Shown: one piece after another, positions 28,888 through 36,018 of the stretch
How positions within the stretch are numbered: the first letter of the stretch is position 1
Layout of the letters: every line of letters starts with the position of its first letter
Position numbers and translations under genes: made by a program
Source: an uncultured bacterium
GTDB lineage: Bacteria; Planctomycetota; JAJSAM01; JAJVHW01
Length of the DNA stretch: 64,000 nt
Direction of reading: 5' to 3'
NCBI GenBank assembly: GCA_937996235.1
Contig: CALKVK010000032.1
Location: 253,179 to 317,178 of the forward strand
The notes under the pieces: model-generated
Databases searched by the model: none
Told to the model about the DNA's origin: nothing
The model's input: only the letters and a program-made list of their open reading frames with translations

Positions 28888-29657
28888 GCGCCGCGAAGAA
28901 GGGCCGCGTGGACCCGGACGCGACACGTGCGCAGCTCGAGCAGCTGGGGCTCGGCTACGCCTCGGAATCGCTCTCCTCGCTGCTGCAGGTGGCGGTGAAG
29001 GACGAGCTGCCTGCGCACGGCTTCCTCGACCGGCTGCTGGAGGCCGAGATCGGCCAGCGCGAGGAGCGGCGGGTGAAGACGTCCTTGGGTCTCTCGGGTC
29101 TTCCGACCGGGCAGACGCTGGCCGACTTCGACTGGAACTCCCAGCCCGGGATCCAGAAGAGCCAGGTGGAGACGCTCGCGACGTGCGAGTGGATCCGAGA
29201 GCACGCGACGATGCTGATCCAGGGCCCGCCGGGGGTTAGCAAGACGCACCTGGCCGTGGGTCTGGGCGCCAAGGCGGTCGAGAACGGCTTCAGCGTGCTC
29301 TTCGTGCGGCTCGACGACCTGCTGCACCAGCTCAAGCGCGACGCCGACGTGCCGCCGCAGCGGCTGCGCCGCAAGAAGTACATGAACGTCGCGCTCCTGA
29401 TCGTCGACGAGGTCGGCTTCCAGCCGATGGACCGCCACGAGGCGAGCCTCTTCTTCCGGATGGTCAGACACCGCTACGGGCGTGGCTCGATGCTGATCAC
29501 GACGAACAAGGCGGTGAAGGACTGGGCCGAGATCCTGGCGGGCGAGGAGGTGATGACCGCGGCGCTGCTCGACCGGCTGCCGCATCGCTGTCACGTCATG
29601 AACATCAAGGGCCGCAGCTACCGGCTGCGGGACCTGGAGAGGCTGCTCAAGCAGTGA
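28884..29657 (+). CDS. istB: IS21-family helper ATPase IstB
   Basis: The 257-residue protein is a DnaC-like AAA ATPase with Walker A QGPPGVSKTHLAVGLG, in which the usual GVGKT is GVSKT, and Walker B ALLIVDEVGFQPM. It assists target selection and strand transfer by IstA. The ATG overlaps the istA stop (ATGA at 28884-28887). Length is normal for the family. Confidence 0.93.
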   Translation: MSAAKKGRVDPDATRAQLEQLGLGYASESLSSLLQVAVKDELPAHGFLDRLLEAEIGQREERRVKTSLGLSGLPTGQTLADFDWNSQPGIQKSQVETLATCEWIREHATMLIQGPPGVSKTHLAVGLGAKAVENGFSVLFVRLDDLLHQLKRDADVPPQRLRRKKYMNVALLIVDEVGFQPMDRHEASLFFRMVRHRYGRGSMLITTNKAVKDWAEILAGEEVMTAALLDRLPHRCHVMNIKGRSYRLRDLERLLKQ

Positions 29658-29806
29658 GTGTGGCCGCCGAGAAGCGGCTCCGGTCGGCCCTCCGGGCCTC
29701 CCTCCACCGCTTCCCGGCGGCCTCGAGGAGTCGGAACGAAGTCGAAGGCCGCAGGTGCGGGGAAGTAGGTGTACGCCTAGTGCGGGAATCTAGGTGTCCC
29801 TTGACA

Positions 29807-30043
29807 GATCACGCCGAGAACGCGATTCGCGCGGCCGCACTCGGCCGCAGGGACCGGCGGTTCGCGGGCGGCGACGAGGGCGGACGCCGCGCGGCGCTCT
29901 TCTACTCGATCATCGCCAGCTGCACGGCCGCCGGCGTCGAACCCTTCGCCTACATCGAAGGCGTGCTGGCACGCATCCAGCGGACGCCGCAGTCGCAGGT
30001 CCGCGAACTCACGCCGCGCCGCTGGCTCGCCGCGCGCGGCTGA
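29807..30043 (+). pseudogene. IS66-family transposase (TnpC) C-terminal remnant
   Basis: The sequence right after the IS21 right end reads DHAENAIRAAALGRRDRRF, then AALFYSIIASCTAAGVEPFA, then YIEGVLARIQRTPQ and LTPRRW. From memory this is the conserved end of IS66 TnpC (N..EnalRp.alGRknwlF...aa.iysli.t....g..p..yl.dvl.ri...L.p..W). The N-terminal four-fifths is absent and the IS21 element abuts the fragment. An ORF starting at 29654 reads into it from the IS but is not a real gene. Confidence 0.75.
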
Positions 30044-30247
30044 ACCCGGCGATCGGGATCACCTCAGAGCTCCCGTGGCTCGCGCTGCCCGCGCGGAGGT
30101 GTGCTCGGCCGGCCGGATACGGCTCTCACACCGGGTGGAACGAATCACGGTGGGCGGAGCACGACGCACCAGTTCGGCGAGTCGCTCCGCTGTTGTGGGT
30201 GTCGGTTTCGGTACGAGATCCCGACGGGTTCGCGGGGCGTGCCGTCA

Positions 30248-32563
30248 CTACGACTCGCCACCCAGCGCGTCAAATCGCACGAAGAACTCCTTGGCGCCCG
30301 ACGTCACCCGGAAGTTCTCGGTCAGCGCGTCGGGAACGGGAACGAAGATGCGCCGCCTCGTAATGAGCGTCGTCGTCGGGACCGGACCGCCGCCGGCTCC
30401 GCTACCCGCTATCGGCTCTCGAAGTTGGATGTCGTAGTACACGCTCAGCCGACCGGACGTGTCCGTGAAGATGTAGATGACCCGGTGACCGCCCCAGACG
30501 ATGCGAGTCGTGTGCGGGATTCTGAAGAAGTCGGAGTACTCCTTCATCGCCCTGTCGGACAGGCCGAGTAGCATCGAGAAATTGTTCAATTGGGGATAGC
30601 TCGCCGCTGTCGTGAGCAGCTTCATGTCCGACGACAGGTCGTCGCGGACGATCGGTGGAGCCGGGCCGAACTCTCCGCCCGGAGGGGCCTCCTGCTTCAC
30701 TGGGGACGCCACCACATCGGGGATGACGTTCTCGACCGTTCCTACCTGTCGGCTGGAGACGCTCTGGCTCTGTCTTCGGACGCTGGTCCGTGCCGCCAGC
30801 ATGAGTTCCTTGAGCGGCACAGCGCCAGCCAAGTAGTCGCCCAGGACTCCCTCCAGGTCGCCGCGCTCGTCCGCCTCGTACCGGTAGAGCTCGCGATTCC
30901 GTTGGAGGATCTTACGGAGCGCATCGACGCCTTGCCGCGTCGAGGAAGGCACGTGTTGCTGCACCGATGGGTAGATGTGAACCCGAACAAAGTCCTTGAC
31001 GACGGGATGAAACACATCATACGCGGTATCGTAGCACTCCAGCAGGGGGCGGATCTGCGGACCTCCGCGCGAAAGGTAGATGCGAAGCCCGTCCGAGGTC
31101 CTCTCGGGGAGCACGGAGACGCCGTGCGAGATGTCTGCCAGCGCGAACTCCGCCTCGGGGATCAGGTAGTCCTCCCGCAGAACGGACGTGGCGCGGATGA
31201 GCACAGCCACCTCCGGGATCGATAGATCCGCGCCGTCGTAGCGACGCACCACCCTCGCGGAGTCCGGCACCTGTTCAAGCTTGAGCTGTGTTCGCAGGTA
31301 TTCCAACTGAACGGTTCTGCGGGGGTTCGATTGAGCTGGAAGCACGAGGCAGAGTTCCTCGTTCGCAAACGTATTCAGGATGGTCGTATCTAGACCCAAG
31401 TAGTAGTGCGCCTTCCGAGAACCGATGTGCGAGAGGAGTTCGCTCAGCGGGACGTCAGTGTCCTCGGGCAGCACGCGCACGGTGATCCGTCCGACCAGAT
31501 CCGGTCGGCGGTTGGCGTGCAGCCATTGCACGAACGCGGTGTTGCGGTCTGCAAGCTTGTGCGTTGCCAAGACCTCCGAGGCGGCTCGTTCGGCCAACCG
31601 GATGAAGCGCGCGACTTGGTCGATGCTCTCGCGGCTGAGTGCCTCGCGCCCCGCTGTCGGCTGCAGGAACGAGAGGTTAGCGATGCCGCCGAATTGAAAG
31701 GGACCCGATGCCGGGACCGGGGCAAGGCCGAAATTCGACCGGAGACCGTTGACTTGTCCACCGGATTGAAGCAGCACAATCTCGCCATCGACCGGCGCGC
31801 CGGCAAGTAAGAGGCTGCGACCGTAGACGAGCACCTGTCCGTTGGCATCCACACGGACTTCGAAAGATCCTGCGCAACTACCATCCGACTCGTCGCGTGT
31901 CCCCGCGTCCGCGAACGTGCGATGGCCGATCGGAAGCACCGCCTCTGCGGTGCGCTGACTGATGAGCACACCGTTCACGGTCACCGGGACGCGCAGCAGA
32001 TTCACGAACGGTCCGAGGTAGCCAATCGCCTGCTCAGTGGTCAGCAGGTTCTCGGCGTCAAGCGTTGCAGTCACTGTCGTCCCGGTATCACGGGACCGCG
32101 GCAGCCGGTCTAGGACTATGCACCGCTCGCCGATCTTCAAGGTGGCCCGGTCCGCCGCGCTCCGCAGCATCTCCGCCGCGCCCTCGGTGCGGGTCTCCAC
32201 CACGAGTCGCGTGCAGACTCCGAAGTTGGCCATCGCGCCGATCCCGAACGTACCGACGACCCCCGCCTGCCGGGCTGCCTCGGAGTGCTTGCCACTGGAG
32301 CCGGCCTTCCAGAAGTGCGTCGACAGCACGTCCTCGGTCATGCCGATGCCGTTGTCCGTGATGGAGACCGTCCCATCTCGAATCTCGATCTCGATGTGCC
32401 CGCCCTCGGCCAGAACGCCATCGCGAGCGAACCGCATCCGGACGGCGTCGTAGGCATTCTGGAGATTCTCCCGGAGCATCGCCAGAGGGGAGTCGTAGAT
32501 CTCACGGGCGAGCACCCTCAACACGCGGGTCGTATCGACCTCGAAGATGAGACCGTCGGTCAT
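30248..32563 (-). CDS. Hsp90-like GHKL ATPase, candidate defence protein
   Basis: This is a 771-residue protein. The N-terminal GHKL ATP-binding fold is complete: N box REIYDSPLAMLRENLQNAYD (Glu and Asn conserved), G1 ITDNGIGMTEDVL, G2 VVGTFGIGAMANFGV, and the closing TGTTVTATL. The following about 200 residues look like a HtpG-style middle region. The C-terminal half (from about residue 380) is not recognised and ends near RRIFVPVPDALTENFRV. The ATG overlaps by four bases (ATGA) the stop of the phosphoesterase gene upstream on the same strand, so the two are co-translated. Codon use is less GC-biased than in core genes, fitting acquisition. Location in the island suggests a role in phage defence. 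I do not recall a named system with this pair. Confidence 0.75.
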   Translation of the reverse strand: MTDGLIFEVDTTRVLRVLAREIYDSPLAMLRENLQNAYDAVRMRFARDGVLAEGGHIEIEIRDGTVSITDNGIGMTEDVLSTHFWKAGSSGKHSEAARQAGVVGTFGIGAMANFGVCTRLVVETRTEGAAEMLRSAADRATLKIGERCIVLDRLPRSRDTGTTVTATLDAENLLTTEQAIGYLGPFVNLLRVPVTVNGVLISQRTAEAVLPIGHRTFADAGTRDESDGSCAGSFEVRVDANGQVLVYGRSLLLAGAPVDGEIVLLQSGGQVNGLRSNFGLAPVPASGPFQFGGIANLSFLQPTAGREALSRESIDQVARFIRLAERAASEVLATHKLADRNTAFVQWLHANRRPDLVGRITVRVLPEDTDVPLSELLSHIGSRKAHYYLGLDTTILNTFANEELCLVLPAQSNPRRTVQLEYLRTQLKLEQVPDSARVVRRYDGADLSIPEVAVLIRATSVLREDYLIPEAEFALADISHGVSVLPERTSDGLRIYLSRGGPQIRPLLECYDTAYDVFHPVVKDFVRVHIYPSVQQHVPSSTRQGVDALRKILQRNRELYRYEADERGDLEGVLGDYLAGAVPLKELMLAARTSVRRQSQSVSSRQVGTVENVIPDVVASPVKQEAPPGGEFGPAPPIVRDDLSSDMKLLTTAASYPQLNNFSMLLGLSDRAMKEYSDFFRIPHTTRIVWGGHRVIYIFTDTSGRLSVYYDIQLREPIAGSGAGGGPVPTTTLITRRRIFVPVPDALTENFRVTSGAKEFFVRFDALGGES

Positions 32564-34014
32564 CGCAGGAACCTCTCTCGCACCCGCCGCATCACCTCCC
32601 GCACGCTCGCGTCGTTGCTATCGCGAACCTCTGGCGTGTTGAGAAACGACGTCGCGAACTCCCGAGCGCCACCTTGAAGTATCACGTCTGCAACCACGAC
32701 AGCCTCGCCAGCATTCTTCGGCGGCCAGAGCTTGGAGAATATCGCTGGACTATCGCCTAGTTCGCCGAGGGCCTTGAAGAGAAGTGGTCGGGCGAGGGGG
32801 TGCTTGCTGATGGCGTCTAGGCATCGTACGGCGTCCTCCCACTGTCCTGCTCCAATCAGTGCCTCTGCGCGCTCCAGCGCGAGTGCTGCGTCGAGCCGCT
32901 CGGGTCGGTGAGCGAGGGGCTCGCAGACGGGGAACTCAACGTGATCGGTGCCAGTGGCCACGATGTAGCCCGGTCCCCAGAGGGGCATCGCGGGCGGGAG
33001 ATTCAACATCTGCCGCAGGTGGACGGTTGCGGTCAGAGCGTCCGGATCGATGGTTACAATGTTGTAGCTGCGAGGCGTACCGGGAGCGAGGTGACGCACG
33101 CCAGAGCAGAGTGTGCCAGAACTGACGACGCTGATCTTGCGGCCGCTTGGGCCGAGTCGGAACCGCTCGTCCACGCATTCCTGGCGGTGTTGGTGGCCAT
33201 GGAACGCCAGCGACACACCGGAGTCGATCAGGAGTTGGAGGACGCTGGCGTCCATGTAGTCGTTGCTCGCAGGCGGGCCGAAGAGATTGTGATGCCATGC
33301 TGCTGCGGTCATCCACCCCGTTCGATGGGGGCGCCGCAACTCGCGGGTTCCTTGGGCGAGGCAGTCTGGGTGGATGGCCCCCGCGCGCCTGAGAAGATCG
33401 TTCTCGTGGCAGCTGTTGAGAACGAGAATGCAGAAGCGGAGGTCGGGGAAGTCGAAAACGTGGTACTGGAGTGATGGGTCAAGTGGATACATCCGCTGCC
33501 CCAAGTAGAACCGTTGGTAGAACTCCGCGAACGCCTCGAAGCGCCTCTCATATGCCGCTTCGTTGGTGACCCTGAGGAAGGACATCTCGGTCCACGACCA
33601 GCGGAGTGACGTGTGCGGATACTGGTACTCGGCCGCGAGCCGACGTTTCTCGGCCGCCGTAGCGGGTGCATCGACCCTCGACATGCTCGCGAACGCAACG
33701 GCCGCGTCGACATCGTGGTTCCCTGGGAGGAGTACGATGCGCTCGCGATCTCCCGCGAAGAACGTGTCTGCGAGCCTCGCGAGGAACTCCTCCGCCTGCC
33801 CATACTGTCGGGCGACTTCCTGTGCCGGAGTCGCGGCCGTTGGGTCGGCTCCGAAGATCAGGTCCCCCGTGACCAAGCACAGGGAGGGTGCAGGAACGCC
33901 TTGATTCACATACTTGTTGCGGTCGCGCTCGAGAGACTCGATGAGCCACGTGTTGGGAAGCTCATCGTCGTGGTCCCTGTGGAGATCGGATAGGTGGAGG
34001 ATCGAGAAACTCAT
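32560..34014 (-). CDS. Calcineurin-like metallophosphoesterase with C-terminal helical region
   Basis: The 484-residue protein starts MSFSILHLSDLHRDH (metal ligands Asp10 and His12) and continues with LCLVTGDLIFG, IVLLPGNHDVD and VSLAFHGHQHRQEC. All metal-binding motifs of the calcineurin-like phosphoesterase fold are therefore present. Residues from about 370 form helical repeats (LALERAEALIGAGQWEDAVR) that may contact a partner. It is the first gene of a two-gene operon with the Hsp90-like ATPase. A phosphoesterase or nuclease controlled by a GHKL ATPase is a reasonable model, but nothing in the sequence shows the substrate. The ATG at 34014 is preferred to the longer ORF start at 34101, whose extension is Cys/Arg-rich and unrelated. 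Confidence 0.8.
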   Translation of the reverse strand: MSFSILHLSDLHRDHDDELPNTWLIESLERDRNKYVNQGVPAPSLCLVTGDLIFGADPTAATPAQEVARQYGQAEEFLARLADTFFAGDRERIVLLPGNHDVDAAVAFASMSRVDAPATAAEKRRLAAEYQYPHTSLRWSWTEMSFLRVTNEAAYERRFEAFAEFYQRFYLGQRMYPLDPSLQYHVFDFPDLRFCILVLNSCHENDLLRRAGAIHPDCLAQGTRELRRPHRTGWMTAAAWHHNLFGPPASNDYMDASVLQLLIDSGVSLAFHGHQHRQECVDERFRLGPSGRKISVVSSGTLCSGVRHLAPGTPRSYNIVTIDPDALTATVHLRQMLNLPPAMPLWGPGYIVATGTDHVEFPVCEPLAHRPERLDAALALERAEALIGAGQWEDAVRCLDAISKHPLARPLLFKALGELGDSPAIFSKLWPPKNAGEAVVVADVILQGGAREFATSFLNTPEVRDSNDASVREVMRRVRERFLR

Positions 34015-34525
34015 GGCCGTCCTGTGTCGCGTCGGGCAGCAAGAATACCCGCTTGGGCAGCCGACGCGCATCGGGATCTGCGCTCGAATTTCACATCGCA
34101 TCCGGCGCCCTGCGCCCTTCGCGTCCCGACTCCTGGGAAGTCGCCGCCGGGGTGGCTTGCGCCTGCGCGTGCATCACCTCCGCTGACGCGGGCCGAGCTC
34201 CGGCCACACGGTCTTCCGTTCGGTCCTCCGGACTCTTTGCCGTTGCGCGACGGGGAGACTGGGGCGGTCGCCGTCAGTCCACGCCGAGGTGATGCGCATG
34301 CCGTGTGCGCGAGACTGGGACCCGCTGCGGCTCATCGAGGTTCGACGCCAGTGGGCGCGGACGCGCTTCGACGTGCCCGGCAGGCGTCCGGCTCCTGCGT
34401 CCGGTGCGCGTCGTCTCCTGCGGCGGTTCAGGGGCGCGAGCCAGAAGGAGAAGCCCACGGAAGCTAGCAGTGGCCAGAACCGCACGGCCGTCGTGCCTGC
34501 GGGGACGGTCCACGCCTCGGTGTGC
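34015..34525. other. Region upstream of the phosphoesterase operon
   Basis: About 510 bases lie between the phosphoesterase start and the IS1595 element. No recognisable protein is encoded. One plus-strand ORF (from 34289) is interrupted by the IS and is described separately. The promoter of the phosphoesterase/ATPase operon must lie here or inside the ORF, but I found no convincing -35/-10 pair. Confidence 0.3.
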
Positions 34526-34535
34526 GCCAACGAGC

Positions 34536-35576
34536 ATGCTTCTCCGGTTGACGACCGTAGCCCCCATCGGTAGCGTTCCGGCCGCATGCCGAAGCCGGGC
34601 TACCCTCGCAACATCGTGGAGTTCACGCGCGACTTCGCCACCGACGAGCAGTGCCTGGCCTACCTCGTCCGGTGCCGGTGGCCCGACGGGTTCCGCTGCC
34701 GGCGGTGCGGCGGCGAGAGGGCGTGGCCCCGACCCGATCGCAAGGCAATGCGGTGCGCGGGCTGCGATCTGATCACCACCGTCACGGCAGGCACGGCGAT
34801 GCACCGCAGCCGCCTGCCGCTCAAGTCGTGGCTCTGGGCCGCGTACATGTTGGCGACGGACAAGCGGGGGCTCTCGGCGCTCGCACTGCAGCGGCAGCTC
34901 GGTCTCGGCCGCTACGAGACCGCGTACCAGATGCTCCAGAAGCTGCGCTCGGCGATGGTCGCGCCGAATCGCACGCGGCTCGCGGGCGTCGTCGAGGTCG
35001 ACGAGACGCTGATCGGCGCTCCCTTTCGAGGCCGAAAGGAGCGCACGGCGGCCGACAAGGCCGTCGTCGTGGGCGCGGTCGAGGTGCTCCCGACCAAGAA
35101 GGGCACGCAGCCCGGCCGCATCCGGCTGCGCCACGTGCCGACGGCGGCGAAGCCGCGTCTGATGGCGTTCGTCAAGGAGTGCGTCGAGCCCAAGGCCCTC
35201 GTGATCACCGACGGCCACGAGACCTACGACGAACTCGAGAAGCTCGGCTACGAGCACGGGATCGAATCCACCGCGACGGGCGAAGCGCAGGAGAACGTCC
35301 TGAGGCACCTGCACCTGGTCTTCTCCAACCTCAAGACGTGGCTCGACGGCACGCACCACGGCCGAGTCTCGAAGAAGCACCTGCAGCAGTACCTCGACGA
35401 GTTCACGTTTCGCTTCAACCGGCGGCACACGCCGCAGGCCGCGTTCCAGACGATCCTCGGCATCGCCGCGAAGACGCCGCCGCGCACGTACGAGCAGGTG
35501 TACGCAGGCGAGCCTGCCGAGCCGCTGCCCTTCTAGCACAAGGGGTTGGGGGTGCGGTCGTCAACCGGAGAAGCAT
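34536..35576 (+). mobile_element. IS1595-family insertion sequence (1041 bp)
   Basis: The element starts ATGCTTCTCCGGTTGACGAC at 34536 and ends with the inverse (GTCGTCAACCGGAGAAGCAT) at 35576. The imperfect inverted repeats are about 27 bp. A single intact transposase fills it. The flanking 10-bp direct repeat supports these boundaries. Confidence 0.85.
34586..35536 (+). CDS. IS1595-family transposase (ISXO2-like)
   Basis: The 316-residue protein has the N-terminal zinc ribbon of the family (FRCRRCGGERAWPRP and MRCAGCDLITTVTAGT) followed by the ISXO2-like catalytic domain: VVEVDETLIGAPFRGRK (Asp139), LVITDGHETYDELEKLGY, and the late NLKTWLDGTHHGRVSKKHLQ and LDEFTFRFNRRH segments. All expected blocks are present, so it is probably functional. 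Confidence 0.93.
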   Translation: MPKPGYPRNIVEFTRDFATDEQCLAYLVRCRWPDGFRCRRCGGERAWPRPDRKAMRCAGCDLITTVTAGTAMHRSRLPLKSWLWAAYMLATDKRGLSALALQRQLGLGRYETAYQMLQKLRSAMVAPNRTRLAGVVEVDETLIGAPFRGRKERTAADKAVVVGAVEVLPTKKGTQPGRIRLRHVPTAAKPRLMAFVKECVEPKALVITDGHETYDELEKLGYEHGIESTATGEAQENVLRHLHLVFSNLKTWLDGTHHGRVSKKHLQQYLDEFTFRFNRRHTPQAAFQTILGIAAKTPPRTYEQVYAGEPAEPLPF

Positions 35577-35586
35577 GCCAACGAGC

Positions 35587-36018
35587 GCGTCGTGAACGGC
35601 GCTTCGTTCACGTCGTACGCCGTGCGCCTCAAGCGGTGGTATAGGGGCTACGACGGGACGTCGAAGTCCGCGAACTCATTCGGCGTGGGCGATGAAGCCG
35701 ACGCGCTCCCGTGGACAGTGTGCGGCTCTCGTTCCGTCGACACGGATGCGGTCTGCAGCGATCCTCACGCCGCCTGGCTCGCCGCTCGCTCCGAGAGGGC
35801 GCCCCGGGTCTGGCTCCACCTCCGAGGTGCGGGAACCCGTGGCGCAGGGGATAGGTCGACGTGAAGGGAGCGAGCATACGGCTCGGATAACGGGACGTTG
35901 ACAAGATGCGACGCGGTTGCGTCTCAGCGCAGGGGTAACGCGGGACGCCGGGCCATGAGCCGCGCAGGTGCGTGAGCCGTCCGAGTGCGCTAGTCACGGT
36001 GCAGTCGTTGCTTGCGAG
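35587..36018. other. Non-coding stretch between the IS1595 element and the repeat NTPase
   Basis: About 430 bases. Apart from the tail of the interrupted ORF (to 35864) I see no supported gene on either strand. It holds the region just after the stop of the minus-strand NTPase gene, but no clear hairpin-plus-T terminator. Confidence 0.3.

Larger units (their letters stand above)
27488..29806 (+). mobile_element. IS21-family insertion sequence (about 2.3 kb)
   Basis: The element contains overlapping istA and istB genes bounded by several inverted terminal motifs. Left, TGTCCGCGAACACC at 27488, then GGTGGACACCTACTC and CCGCACCTG. Right, the reverse-complement-like CAGGTGCGGGGAAGTAGGTG near 29752, then TCTAGGTGTCCC and TTGACA ending at 29806. 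Multiple AGGTGT repeats at each end are typical of IS21. I could not find a clear target-site duplication. The left flank is the repeat-protein remnant and the right flank an IS66 remnant, so the insertion may have been followed by rearrangement. Confidence 0.8.
34526..35586 (+). repeat. Target-site repeat flanking the IS1595 element
   Basis: GCCAACGAGC occurs at 34526-34535 and again at 35577-35586, exactly bordering the inverted repeats of the element. IS1595-family elements usually duplicate 8 bp. The two extra bases can be explained by sequence shared with the IR tips. An intact duplication implies a fairly recent insertion. Confidence 0.75.
34289..35864 (+). pseudogene. Possible ORF interrupted by the IS1595 element
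   Basis: A GTG-started ORF runs from 34289 to the IS boundary (...TVHASVCANE). When 34536-35576 plus one copy of the 10-bp target repeat is removed, it continues in the same frame as RVVNGASFTSYAVRLKRWYR to a stop at 35862-35864. The reconstructed product is about 175 residues and matches nothing I know. Its codon bias is weak, so the frame continuity may be chance. Confidence 0.25.

Noticed and set aside
27476..29815. Target-site duplication of the IS21-like element
   Set aside because: No equal-length direct repeat directly borders the TG...CA ends. CACG occurs on both sides only if the right end is shifted by three bases.
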